Part shown: positions 1 to 8,578 of the stretch, in pieces
Numbering within the stretch: the first letter of the stretch is position 1
How the letters are laid out: every line of letters starts with the position of its first letter
NCBI RefSeq assembly: GCF_004698125.1
Contig: NZ_ML214298.1
Span: 372,001-436,000 of the forward strand
Source of the DNA: Halosimplex halophilum
GTDB taxonomy: Archaea > Halobacteriota > Halobacteria > Halobacteriales > Haloarculaceae
Direction of reading: 5' to 3'
DNA: 64,000 nt
Position numbers and translations under genes: made by a program
Notes under the pieces: generated by a model
What the model saw: the letters and a program-made list of their open reading frames with translations, nothing else
Database searches by the model: none
Told to the model about the DNA's origin: nothing

Positions 1-2
1 CT

Positions 3-722
3 GCAGAGTCGTCTCACGACGAGAGCGATGTCTTCACGAGAGACGATATCCAGGCTCTCAGGGCACACGTCGATGGGCCTCGAAACCGTGCCTTGCTCGA
101 AATGCTGCTTCACACCGGACAGCGCATTAGCGCGATCCAGGGCCTGCGGATCAAGGATATCGACACGGACAACGGATGGTTCTCTCTCAATACTGACCGT
201 GGCGCACTGAAAGGTGCGGATGCACGGGGCCAACGGCGTCCACTTCTGGGAGCGCAGCAGTACCTCTCCGAGCGGTTGGACGTTCATCCGCTCGCTGATG
301 ATCCCGATGCATACGTCTTCGTCGGCGACCCATCTCATCACTACACGAATCTCGACGAACCGCTGTGCCAGGGAACGATCCGGCGGATGCTCGAAACGAC
401 CGCTGATCTCGCGGGCGTCGACAAACCGGTGAATCCCCACAGCTTCCGGCACTTCTGGACGACAACGATGAAACAGCACTATGGGCTGAATGATGAAGAA
501 CTGAAGATGCTCCTTGGTCACAAGCGAGAATGGAACGGTCTCAACCGGGTCTACAATCACGCGACAGACGAGACGGTCCGGGAGAATGCGCTCCGAAAGC
601 TCGGGGAGCAAGACGGCCGTATCGCGAAACCGCTTACACCCGACCAGTGCGATAACTGCGATGAAACACTCGAGTCCCATTGGACTCATTGCCCCGTCTG
701 TGGGGTGGCATACGGACCGTAG
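3..722 (+). CDS. tyrosine recombinase/integrase, C-terminal part
   Basis: Partial gene: the frame is open from the left edge and its start lies outside the window. It is the catalytic half of a phage-integrase-family tyrosine recombinase. All the expected catalytic pieces are visible: the first Arg in LLHTGQRISA, the HxxR box in NPHSFRHFW, the second His in MLLGHKREW, and the Tyr nucleophile in NRVYNHA. A C-terminal zinc ribbon follows, with two CxxC pairs (CDNCDE and CPVCG), a layout common in haloarchaeal integrases. It would cut and rejoin DNA at attachment sites. It ends 109 bases before taw1, whose 3' end is duplicated 19 kb away, so it may be linked to that integration. However, it lies outside the repeat-bounded segment and could belong to an older neighbouring element. 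Confidence 0.85.
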   Translation, partial: AESSHDESDVFTRDDIQALRAHVDGPRNRALLEMLLHTGQRISAIQGLRIKDIDTDNGWFSLNTDRGALKGADARGQRRPLLGAQQYLSERLDVHPLADDPDAYVFVGDPSHHYTNLDEPLCQGTIRRMLETTADLAGVDKPVNPHSFRHFWTTTMKQHYGLNDEELKMLLGHKREWNGLNRVYNHATDETVRENALRKLGEQDGRIAKPLTPDQCDNCDETLESHWTHCPVCGVAYGP

Positions 723-831
723 GCTCCCGGTCACGCAGCCCGATGTGGGCGATCAGATCACTCGGTAGCTGTACGGGGAGTCATCGGTCGGAGGAAAGGA
801 TGTATACGAGCGGCTACCATCCCTTCCTCTA

Positions 832-1815
832 ATGAGCGAATCGGACGGTCCAAAGCAGGTGTCGGACCCGGAGTACCACAGCGAGAATCACACAGCCGCC
901 CAGACTTGTGGCTGGACGGCAAATGCCTTGCGCGGGGAAGGCCGCTGTTATAAATATGCGTTCTATGGGATAGAGTCTCACCGCTGTATTCAGATGACGC
1001 CGGTCGTCAAGTGCAACGAGCGCTGCGTGTTCTGCTGGCGGGATCACGCTGGTCATGCGTACGAGCTCGGAGATGTCGAGTGGGACGACCCGTCCGCGGT
1101 CGCCGACGCCTCCCTCGAACTCCAGAAGAAGCTGCTCTCGGGCTTCGGCGGCAACGACGAGGTCCCCCGCGAGCGCTTCGAGGAGGCGATGGAGCCTCGC
1201 CACGTCGCCATCTCGCTGGACGGCGAGCCCTCCCTCTATCCCTATCTCCCGGAACTCATCGAGGAGTTCCGCGAGCGCGACATCACCACGTTCCTCGTCT
1301 CCAACGGGACGAAACCCGAGGTGCTCGCGGAGTGTGATCCGACGCAGCTGTACGTCAGCGTCGACGCGCCAGACCGCTGGACGTTCGACGAGACCGTCAA
1401 AGCGGTGGAGGACGACGCCTGGGAGCGGCTGATCGACACGCTGGACGTGCTCGCCGAGAAAGACGAGACCCGAACTGTCCTCCGCACCACGCTCGTCGAC
1501 GGCAACAACATGCACCACCCCGAGTGGTACGCGTCGATGTACCAGCGGGCCGACCCCGACTTCATCGAGCTGAAGGCGTACATGCACGTCGGCCACTCGC
1601 GGGGCCGCCTCGATCGGGATTCCATGCCCGACCACGAGGACGTGCGCGCGTTCACCGAGGACGTGAAAGAGCACATGCCCGAGCACGACTACATGAACGA
1701 GGTGCCCGTCTCCCACGTCACACTGCTGTCGAAGACCGAAGACACCTGGGTCCCCAAACTGCAGAAGGACAGCGAGTTCTGGGAACGGGACCCCTACGCC
1801 GACGCCGGCGACTGA
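832..1815 (+). CDS. taw1: S-adenosyl-L-methionine-dependent tRNA 4-demethylwyosine synthase (Taw1)
   Basis: A 327-residue radical-SAM enzyme that builds the tricyclic base of wyosine (imG-14) from N1-methylguanosine-37 of tRNA-Phe, using pyruvate. The radical-SAM cluster motif CNERCVFCW has Cys61, Cys65 and Cys68. Cys26, Cys39 and Cys52 sit where archaeal TYW1/Taw1 holds its second [4Fe-4S] cluster. The family motif SLDGEPSLYPYLPEL is present and the length is normal. A TATA-like GTATACG lies about 30 bases before the ATG, giving a leaderless arrangement. The last 57 bp, through the stop codon, recur at 21112-21168, where a degraded second copy of the 3' end lies. The intact copy is therefore one boundary of the island to its right. 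Confidence 0.96.
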   Translation: MSESDGPKQVSDPEYHSENHTAAQTCGWTANALRGEGRCYKYAFYGIESHRCIQMTPVVKCNERCVFCWRDHAGHAYELGDVEWDDPSAVADASLELQKKLLSGFGGNDEVPRERFEEAMEPRHVAISLDGEPSLYPYLPELIEEFRERDITTFLVSNGTKPEVLAECDPTQLYVSVDAPDRWTFDETVKAVEDDAWERLIDTLDVLAEKDETRTVLRTTLVDGNNMHHPEWYASMYQRADPDFIELKAYMHVGHSRGRLDRDSMPDHEDVRAFTEDVKEHMPEHDYMNEVPVSHVTLLSKTEDTWVPKLQKDSEFWERDPYADAGD

Positions 1816-1816
1816 C
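1760..1816. repeat. left copy of 57-bp direct repeat (att-like, taw1 3' end)
   Basis: Bases 1760-1816 match 21112-21168 at 56 of 57 positions; the only mismatch is 1785 against 21137. The match runs through the taw1 stop codon plus one base and then ends abruptly. This is the classic appearance of an attachment core at the 3' end of a conserved gene. The offset between copies is 19,352 bp. Confidence 0.8.
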
Positions 1817-1851
1817 CGGCGGCGACCGTTCCGCGGCCGTCTTCGCTCATG

Positions 1852-2250
1852 TCACCCTTCGACCGGCGGATGTTCGCCGACTCGTTCGAGCGCGGCGAGA
1901 CCGGTCACCTCGTCCGGTTCGTCGGGGACTGTCCACAGATCGAGGTCAAGGAGCGACCCGCCCAGCGCCGCGAGCATTTCCGTCTGGACGGCTCGTTTTC
2001 TTGTGCCCGGTCGTAGTCGCAGTCGTCGATCACCCTGTTGACGACCAGCGTCGCTACCGGCACGTCGAACTCCCGCAGTTTCGCGCCCAGACGCTCGCTC
2101 TCGTGGACGGCCATCGTCTCGGGGGTCGTCACGACCCGGAATTCGGTCCGGTCGGGGTCGCGCAACACGTTCTAGACCTGATCCATGCGCTCGTGTGTCT
2201 CGGCGAACTCGTCGGCGCCGTCCCAGTGGCGGGCGCCCGTCGGGCTGAAA
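1852..2250 (-). pseudogene. broken ArsA/Get3-like ATPase, C-terminal remnant
   Basis: On the minus strand the peptide LRDPDRTEFRVVTTPETMAV continues into SERLGAKLREFDVPVATLVV and NRVIDDCDYDR, the typical central-to-C-terminal block of archaeal ArsA/Get3 (tail-anchored-protein or arsenite ATPase) proteins. The gene is broken in two ways. An in-frame TAG at 2172-2174 separates ETHERMDQV from NVLRDPD. A frameshift near 2000 moves the last part (LWTVPDEPDEVTGLAALERV) into another frame. The N-terminal P-loop is absent. Between 2250 and 2542 no intact frame is seen; fragments such as VVVADGAPLDERW could be debris of another gene. It lies directly inside the left island boundary, which fits decay of an inserted segment. 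Confidence 0.7.
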
Positions 2251-2542
2251 GCATCGTGCACCGGTGTCGACCATTCCGGCGGGACCGGTCGCGCAGGTCG
2301 ACGGCATCGACTACTCCGCACCCGCTGTCGAGGCGCCGACTCTCCTGTTCATCGGCGCTCTCTATCGGAACGACGGTTCTAGCACGTTCCGGTCGCCCAT
2401 CGACGCGACCGTGAACTGATCGCCCGCGGACCACCGCTCGTCGAGCGGGGCCCCGTCCGCCACGACGACCCCTGCGAACCGCCGTGATGCGTTCCCCCGA
2501 GGTCTCTCCGAGCCCGCTGTCCGCGAGACGGGCGACCCCGTC

Positions 2543-3925
2543 TCAGGTCTCGAAGCTTCCCACGCCCCACAGTCGCTCGGAGAACTCGTCGTTCTCGCCC
2601 GAGCACTCGTTCGCGATGGCGGCGAACTCGTCGGTCCCGTCGCGGACCGTGTTGATGCCCTCGATGGCCTCGTTCTCGATGACGCGCGTATGCTCCCAGG
2701 AGCCGTCGCGACGGACGAAACGCGTGTAGTTCGCCCCGTCGCCCCGCTCGGTGTTCCGTTCGACGAGGTGTGCCTCCAGGTCCCCGGCGTCGCTGATCCG
2801 AATGTGGCCGTGACTGCTCGCAGTCTTCCCGCCCGGGATCGGTTCGAACTGCCAGCCGTCGTCGTAGGTGGCGATCACGTGCTGTGGATCGTCTATCGAA
2901 TTTCCGATGTTACTCTGTGACTGAAAGACTACGTATACTTCGCTATCCGCGAGTAGGTGCTTGTACACCCACCCGCTTTCAGTGACGTGTTCGTCGTTCG
3001 CGATGCGAACGGCACCGCGGTTGTGGTCTTCCCACGTGATCGGTGTCGTGTACCTGTTCCCCGCTAGATCGTACAGTTCGTCGCCGGATACGTCGTAGTA
3101 GACGTGGAACCCGCCTTTTCGTGGCCCGTCGTGTCCGCGAGGGGGTTGCGATCCGGCATCGCCGGTCGCGACCGTCCAGGTGATGTGGAGCTTCCCGTCT
3201 CGCTCGTCGAAGTCTTCGACGTACGCGTCTGTTTCCGGGCGATCGCGCGCCCCGCGCGTGTCGATGACCGGGCCGAGGTCCTCCCAGGTCTCTCCGCGGT
3301 CGGTGCTCCTGAGTATCGTCGCGAACTCGTGGGAGGGGTAGGTTGTTCGGTCCCCGTCCTGTTCCGGGTCCACTCCGTGGGCGTTTGGCTCGGTTCCTGT
3401 TCGGAATAGAAGATATATATTGTTCTGATAGGTAAGGGGAAACGTGTACGTGCCACCGGGGACGGAGAGGAGGGCCCGGTCCGTGTCCCACCCAGGCGAG
3501 GCGAGCACCTCGTCGGCCTCGCGGTCGACCGGGTCGCCGCGCACCTCCCACTCGGTCGTCTCGTAGGGGCAGGCGCTTCTCGCGTACGAGATGGGGTCGT
3601 TGTGGACGCCGTAGAAGACGTGGAGGTAGCCGTCGTCGTCGACGGTCAGGGCGGGAGCGCCGTGCGTGTCGTCGTCGGGGATCGGGTTCCGGCCGATCCG
3701 CGTCAGCGGCCCGAAATCGCCGGCCGCGTGGTCGTACTCGGTCGCGAACGGGTCGGCGTCGTCGCCGCGGAACACGACGTAGGTCGTGTCCCGTTCGGCT
3801 CTGTAGACGCCCTGTGGGTTCTGCTTGTCGTGAGCGGCCTTGCGGCCGGCTTCATCGGTGATCGTTTTGCACGTTATCCGCGCACTGCTGGCGCTGGTTC
3901 CAGGGGAGTCTGGCTCGGATCCCAT
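2543..3925 (-). CDS. BNR-repeat (BNR_4-like) propeller protein, candidate polysaccharide-active enzyme
   Basis: A 460-residue protein resembling the BNR_4 family, which includes several polysaccharide lyases and other glycan enzymes with a beta-propeller fold. Recognisable blocks are HGAPALTVDDDGYLHVFYG at about residues 90-110, an Asp-box-like STDRGETWEDLG at about 220, and repeated HxHI and W/G-rich strands. No signal peptide is visible at this start, so the protein may be cytoplasmic. Alternatively the true substrate is an imported oligosaccharide. A TATA element (GATTTATTT, about 3953-3961) lies about 30 bases before the ATG, supporting the start and a leaderless transcript. Neighbours on the same strand are an IMPase and an exported hydrolase. 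The exact activity (lyase, sialidase-like, or non-catalytic) cannot be read from sequence. Confidence 0.65.
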   Translation of the reverse strand: MGSEPDSPGTSASSARITCKTITDEAGRKAAHDKQNPQGVYRAERDTTYVVFRGDDADPFATEYDHAAGDFGPLTRIGRNPIPDDDTHGAPALTVDDDGYLHVFYGVHNDPISYARSACPYETTEWEVRGDPVDREADEVLASPGWDTDRALLSVPGGTYTFPLTYQNNIYLLFRTGTEPNAHGVDPEQDGDRTTYPSHEFATILRSTDRGETWEDLGPVIDTRGARDRPETDAYVEDFDERDGKLHITWTVATGDAGSQPPRGHDGPRKGGFHVYYDVSGDELYDLAGNRYTTPITWEDHNRGAVRIANDEHVTESGWVYKHLLADSEVYVVFQSQSNIGNSIDDPQHVIATYDDGWQFEPIPGGKTASSHGHIRISDAGDLEAHLVERNTERGDGANYTRFVRRDGSWEHTRVIENEAIEGINTVRDGTDEFAAIANECSGENDEFSERLWGVGSFET

Positions 3926-4085
3926 GTGTTCCCAGAAATCCGGTTCCCAAATAAATCTATCTCAGCCGCACCCGTTTCGGAGTCGGTCGCCGAGTCCGGT
4001 CGAGAGCGGTGGACACGAGTCCTCTCAGCGAATCCCACGGAGGTCTCCCACCTGGCTGCGTAGCTCGTTCCATCGGGATGGCGCC

Positions 4086-4865
4086 TCACTGCTTCGATTT
4101 CGCCTTCGAGGAGATGAGGACGATGAGGTCCCGGTGGAGCTCCTCGTTCGACGCGAGTATCATTTCGTTGTTGTCGTTGACGAGATCGACCCTCGTCACC
4201 TTCCCGCCGGCTTCCTCGACGATCATCGTCCCGGCGGCCGTGTCCCACATCGAGAGCATCCGTTCGAAAAAGGCGTCGAACTGCCCGGCCGCGACCATCG
4301 AGAGCTCGCTGGCCGCCGACCCGAACCGACGCACGCCGCCCGTCTCGGCCAGTAGGGACTGGAACTGCTGGAAGTCACTTGCACGCATAGTGGCCGGGTC
4401 GAACCCGGTCACGACCACCGCTTCGGACACGTCGGCGGTGTCAGACGTGGAAAGCGGCCGGCCGTTCGCGTAGGCGCCTTCGCCCTCGACCGCCGTGTAC
4501 ATCGTGTCGCTGGGGACGTGATAGACGATCCCGACATCCGGCTCCCGGGCGCCCTGAAACGCGATCGAGATGGCGAAGTGGGGGATCCCGTTCCTGAGGT
4601 TGATCGACCCGTCGAGCGGGTCGATGATCCACCGCGGCTGGACCGCGAACTCCGGGTTGCTCTCCTCGGACACGATGTTGTGGTCGGGAAACTCCCGGTT
4701 GATGACCGCGATGACTCGCTCTTCGATCCAGCGGTCGATATCCCGGTCGTCCGTCTCGACGGTCGACGGGTTCCCCCGGTCGAAGAACTCCTCGGACAGC
4801 AAGTCGCCAGCCAGACGCGCGGCCCGAACGCCCGTCCACAGAACCCCGTTTTTCGGCTCGACCAT
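4086..4865 (-). CDS. inositol monophosphatase-family phosphatase (1)
   Basis: A 259-residue member of the Mg2+- and Li+-sensitive IMPase/FBPase superfamily, which removes phosphate from inositol phosphates, fructose-1,6-bisphosphate or related compounds. Metal-binding residues are visible: Glu67/Glu68 (SEES), Asp82 and Asp85 in the signature IDPLDGSINL (Ser replaces the usual Thr), and Asp208 in MWDTAAGTMIVEEAGG. A TATA box (AATTTAATTACG, about 4892-4903) precedes the ATG by about 30 bases, so the transcript is probably leaderless. A second, clearly different IMPase lies at 6481-7263, and a Gfo/Idh dehydrogenase follows that one. The pairing suggests a phosphorylated cyclitol or sugar in the pathway, but the substrate cannot be told from the motifs. 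Confidence 0.88.
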   Translation of the reverse strand: MVEPKNGVLWTGVRAARLAGDLLSEEFFDRGNPSTVETDDRDIDRWIEERVIAVINREFPDHNIVSEESNPEFAVQPRWIIDPLDGSINLRNGIPHFAISIAFQGAREPDVGIVYHVPSDTMYTAVEGEGAYANGRPLSTSDTADVSEAVVVTGFDPATMRASDFQQFQSLLAETGGVRRFGSAASELSMVAAGQFDAFFERMLSMWDTAAGTMIVEEAGGKVTRVDLVNDNNEMILASNEELHRDLIVLISSKAKSKQ

Positions 4866-5037
4866 ACGCGGGATCGGTCGACTCTCGCGTAATTAAATTG
4901 CTATGTGCGGTATAGAGCTATCAGTAGACCCGCTGTAAAGCGCTCTTCCGCCCGACACCGCGGGGTGGCCCCGTCCGGCCACTCAGTACACCGGGCTCCG
5001 GGGTCTCGAAAGAAGGGGGAACGGAGGGGACCGGGAC

Positions 5038-6126
5038 TCAGTCGGCGGCGACGCTCAGCGAGAGGTCGAGACCGACGTGGTCCGTCAGGTAGTTCGGTTC
5101 GGTCTCGTCGTCGTCGACGTAGAACTGCTCCGGCGGGGCCAGCTCCCGCCAGAAGACGCGCCGTCGGATGTCGTCGATGGTCAGCGACATCGCGTGTGCG
5201 GACGTCGCCTCCTCGATGAAGACGTAGTCGATCCGATCGCCGGCGTCGTCGTTCGGGCAGTACGCCGGCGGCGCCTCGCTGGGCTGGAAGTCACAGCCGT
5301 TGAAGATGGCGCTGTCCTGGGTGCCGCCGTGTCCGGTCCCGTGGGTTTCCCAGGCGTCGTAGAGGCCGACCGTCGACTTGAGGTCCGCGACCGCGTCGAA
5401 CGCGTCCTCGGTCGGCTCGATGTTGAAGTCCCCGGCCACGACAGTCACGTTCTCGTCGCTGGCCTGCTCGGAGATGAAGTCGCCAAGCTCGTCGACCTGG
5501 TCCTCCCGCAGGGCCGGGATGTCCTCGTCACCGCTGTCGGCCCAGGGGAGCAGCGACCCGGTGACGAGGTGTGTCGAGAACAGGTCGATCTTCCCCGGTC
5601 CGAGGTCCACCTCGGCGTAGTTCACGCCCTTACCGACGTGGGCGTCGACGTACGTCAGGTTGTCCGACGGCTCCGCCGCGTACTCGAGGGTCGCCTGGTC
5701 GGTCACGCTCGCCCCGGAGACGAGGTCCAGGAGGCCGGCGCCCTTCTCACCGCCGTCCGCTTCCGGTCCCGGAACGGACTCCCCGGAGCCCGCGGCGGCG
5801 ATGTAGTTGTCCGCGACGGTGTCCTGCTCGTCGTTGAACACCTCGGCCAGGCCGACGATGTCGTACCCGTCCTCGCCGAGGCGCGTCCCGAGTTCTTCCG
5901 CCCGCTGTTGGTACGCCGGTTTCGCGGCCACGTCGGAGGGGAGCCCGAGGACGCCTTCGATCCCGTCGGTCAGCCACGAGTTCACCCACAGAAACTGACA
6001 CGACTCCGAGGCCGCCCGGACGGTCCCGTTCGATCCCGCGATCCCGATGGCGCCGCCGCCGAGGGCGCCGGCTCCCGCTTTCAGAGCTGTTCGCCTGGTA
6101 ACCGTCGTTTCAGTGCTGTCTGTCAT
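5038..6126 (-). CDS. Tat-exported endonuclease/exonuclease/phosphatase-family hydrolase
   Basis: A 362-residue DNase I-fold (EEP) protein with a twin-arginine signal at its N-terminus (TVTRRTALKAGAGALGGGAI), hence exported folded to the cell surface or medium. Catalytic EEP motifs are present: VNSW at the start of the fold, IVGLAEVF (metal Glu), STHLVTG, VVAGDFNIEP, RIDYVFIEE and the terminal LTDHVGLDL (SDH-like triad). The overall plan resembles neutral sphingomyelinase or secreted phosphodiesterases more than AP endonucleases. The start at 6126 is chosen because the Tat signal begins there and a strong TATA region (TTTATAAATATTATAAAATA, about 6164-6183) lies upstream, giving a short leader. 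The island setting, with IMPases and a dehydrogenase, makes a phosphodiester-cleaving nutritional role attractive but unproven. Confidence 0.83.
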   Translation of the reverse strand: MTDSTETTVTRRTALKAGAGALGGGAIGIAGSNGTVRAASESCQFLWVNSWLTDGIEGVLGLPSDVAAKPAYQQRAEELGTRLGEDGYDIVGLAEVFNDEQDTVADNYIAAAGSGESVPGPEADGGEKGAGLLDLVSGASVTDQATLEYAAEPSDNLTYVDAHVGKGVNYAEVDLGPGKIDLFSTHLVTGSLLPWADSGDEDIPALREDQVDELGDFISEQASDENVTVVAGDFNIEPTEDAFDAVADLKSTVGLYDAWETHGTGHGGTQDSAIFNGCDFQPSEAPPAYCPNDDAGDRIDYVFIEEATSAHAMSLTIDDIRRRVFWRELAPPEQFYVDDDETEPNYLTDHVGLDLSLSVAAD

Positions 6127-6480
6127 GCGTTGTCCGCATGTCAGGGTTTCCGGTTTTGGTGAAGTTATTTTATAATATTTATAAATTGTAGACACGATAC
6201 GTCGATACACTTCCTTCGGGTACTGAGAGAATATATCCGGGGTCACTTTCGCTTCCGACCAGCCCTGACCGCTCGACGGGCAGGGTCGACAGTCGCTCGC
6301 GATCCGGACAGGATCTGCGAGAGCGGGCCGCTCGACGCGAGACCCCAGCCACTCTGTGCCGTCGAATCTGGGTGAACCGACGGCTCCGGTGGGATCCTCG
6401 CTATCGGTTCCCCAACTCGAAGGACAACACAAAAGTACCAAGTCACAGGTTATTTAAACACCTCACGGTATCTACCCCTC

Positions 6481-7263
6481 ATGGAGTCGCTTCGGCAGAG
6501 TAGCGATCCGCTACGTGTTGGACTGGAAGCAGTGGAGCAGGCGGCTGTCCTCCATCGGGACCTAGAGTGGGACAGCGCCGACCTGAAATCCCCACAGCAG
6601 CTCGTGACCAAGGTCGACTTCGAGGTCGAGCAACGCATCAAGGAACACGTCTCGGAGCAGTTCTCGACGCACGCGTTCGTGGGCGAAGAGGAGGGGGTCG
6701 TCGGGAACTCCGACGCGGTCTGGTATATCGATCCCATCGACGGGACGACGGATTTCGTCTACGGGCTGCCCCACTCGTCGATCTCGCTCGCGCTTGTCGT
6801 CGACGGCACCCGGAAGGTCGGCATCGTCCACCACCTCCAGTCCGACACGACGTACGCGGCAGTGCGGGGGGAAGGCGCGTACCGTGACGGCGACCCGATC
6901 TCCGTTTCGACGGAGACGGCACTCGACCGGTCGCTGTTCGGCATCGGCTTCTCGCGGAAGGACACCGGTGACCGAACGCTCCGGTCCGCGTTCGAATACC
7001 TCCTCGACGAAACGCTGGGCGTGCGCCGGTACGGGTCGGCCGCGCTCCAGCTGTGTTACACGGCCGACGGGACCTTCGAGGGGTTCCTCCACCGAAATCT
7101 GAGCGCTTGGGATGTCGCAGCGGGGACGCTCATCGTCGAAGAGGCCGGCGGGACCGTCACCGACTTCGACGGGAACGCGACCGAACAGACGCTCCTGGAC
7201 GGTGACATCGTTGCCACGAACGGGAACCTCCGCGGCGGGACCGACTTTCTGAATTCGTCGTGA
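6481..7263 (+). CDS. inositol monophosphatase-family phosphatase (2)
   Basis: A 260-residue IMPase-family phosphatase, only distantly similar to the one at 4086-4865. Metal ligands are Glu69/Glu70 (VGEEEG), Asp84 and Asp87 in YIDPIDGTTDF, and Asp211 in SAWDVAAGTLIVEEAGG. A TATA box (GGTTATTTAAAC, 6448-6459) sits about 28 bases before the ATG, predicting a leaderless mRNA. The Gfo/Idh gene starts 94 bases downstream on the same strand, so the two are probably cotranscribed. Phosphatase followed by dehydrogenase would fit conversion of a phosphorylated cyclitol or sugar to a keto product. This is inference; IMPase motifs alone do not fix the substrate. Confidence 0.88.
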   Translation: MESLRQSSDPLRVGLEAVEQAAVLHRDLEWDSADLKSPQQLVTKVDFEVEQRIKEHVSEQFSTHAFVGEEEGVVGNSDAVWYIDPIDGTTDFVYGLPHSSISLALVVDGTRKVGIVHHLQSDTTYAAVRGEGAYRDGDPISVSTETALDRSLFGIGFSRKDTGDRTLRSAFEYLLDETLGVRRYGSAALQLCYTADGTFEGFLHRNLSAWDVAAGTLIVEEAGGTVTDFDGNATEQTLLDGDIVATNGNLRGGTDFLNSS

Positions 7264-7357
7264 GGTGCGAGCGGTGCCCCCGGCCGGAACTCGTTCGGGT
7301 CGCGCAGCCGGAATCTTGATACCGGTACCCGCGGATCGTCCCACTGGGACCCAACCA

Positions 7358-8578
7358 ATGGACCGAACCGGTTTTGCGGTCGTCGGCGCACAGAACTTCG
7401 CCGCGGAGTACATCTCGCGCGTTCGCTCGCTCCGAGACGAAGGCCTTCGGCTGACGGGTGTCGTCGTGGCCGACGGGAAAGGCGAAGCCGAGCGCGCCCG
7501 GGAGCTCAGGTCCGAGGGGTTCCGGATCTACGACTCCTACGAGGAGTTGCTCCGCACCGGACACGACCACGTGGACGTGATCGGGCTCCCCGTCTCGATA
7601 CCCGCGCACGCGGATCTCAGCATCGCCGGAATGACTCACGGATACGACATCCTGCTGGAGAAACCGCCGGCTCCCACCATCGACGAACTCGACGCGATCC
7701 GCCGGACCGCCGACCGGACCGGTAACTTCTGTTCGATCGGGTTCCAGCACCTCCACGCCCCGTCGATCCGACGACTGAAGCGGACGATCCTCGACGGGAG
7801 CCTGGGGGAACTGGAATCCATCGCCTGCAAGGGCTGCTGGCCGCGGGCCGACGCGTACTACGAGCGAAACCCCTGGGCCGGGCAACTCCTGCATGAGGGC
7901 GACGTGGTGCTGGACGGCCCCGTCAACAACGCCTTCGCGCACTTCCTGCAGAACATGCTGTTCCTCGCGGGCGACGGGGTCCACGAGACCGCTTCGCTGA
8001 CCGAGATCACCGCCGAGCGATACCGCGCGAACCCGGCGATCCGGGCTGCCGACATCGCGTGTGTCCACGCGACGACGGAGCGCGACGTCGAGATTGGCCT
8101 GTACGTCACCCACGCATCGGCCGAGCGACACGATCCCAGCATACAGATCACCGGTACCGACGGGACCGCGGAGTGGCACTACGATGGGACGGCGACGGTC
8201 CGGACGGCCGACGGTAACCGGTTCGAGTTCGACGACGAGGGGGTTGACCTCGGGAAGGAGGTCTTCCGGACGGCCGCCCGATACGAGCAGGGTCTGAGAG
8301 ACGAGCTGTACTGCACGCCGGACAACACCCGGGAGTTCGTCGTCGCCGTCGACGGCTCCTTCGAGTCGTCGGGGTCCGTCGTCTCCCTCCCGGACGACGC
8401 GGTCCACACGGAGACCACGGACGGCGGCGCCGTCAATCACGTCGCCGACGGGATCGTCGACCTCCTGAGCGACGCGTTCGCCGAGCGAGCGCTCCCCTCC
8501 GAGATCGGCGTACCGTGGGCAGAGTCGCGGTCACCCGTCGACCTGATCGAGTACTCCCGGTTCACCCCGTTCGCCTGA
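7358..8578 (+). CDS. Gfo/Idh/MocA-family NAD(P)-dependent oxidoreductase
   Basis: A 406-residue protein with an N-terminal Rossmann domain (GFAVVGAQNFAAEYI, a less canonical dinucleotide loop than GxGxxG) and the family EKP motif in DILLEKPPAPTIDELD; the Lys of EKP is the usual catalytic residue. The C-terminal two-thirds form the substrate/dimer sheet (GLYVTHASAERHDPSIQITG, then GTDGTAEWHYDG). Family members oxidise sugars or inositols or act on UDP-sugars. The ATG at 7358 is preferred over an in-frame upstream codon because the nucleotide-binding strand begins immediately after it. It lies 94 bases after the second IMPase and is probably in the same transcription unit. No promoter of its own is obvious. 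Confidence 0.85.
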   Translation: MDRTGFAVVGAQNFAAEYISRVRSLRDEGLRLTGVVVADGKGEAERARELRSEGFRIYDSYEELLRTGHDHVDVIGLPVSIPAHADLSIAGMTHGYDILLEKPPAPTIDELDAIRRTADRTGNFCSIGFQHLHAPSIRRLKRTILDGSLGELESIACKGCWPRADAYYERNPWAGQLLHEGDVVLDGPVNNAFAHFLQNMLFLAGDGVHETASLTEITAERYRANPAIRAADIACVHATTERDVEIGLYVTHASAERHDPSIQITGTDGTAEWHYDGTATVRTADGNRFEFDDEGVDLGKEVFRTAARYEQGLRDELYCTPDNTREFVVAVDGSFESSGSVVSLPDDAVHTETTDGGAVNHVADGIVDLLSDAFAERALPSEIGVPWAESRSPVDLIEYSRFTPFA

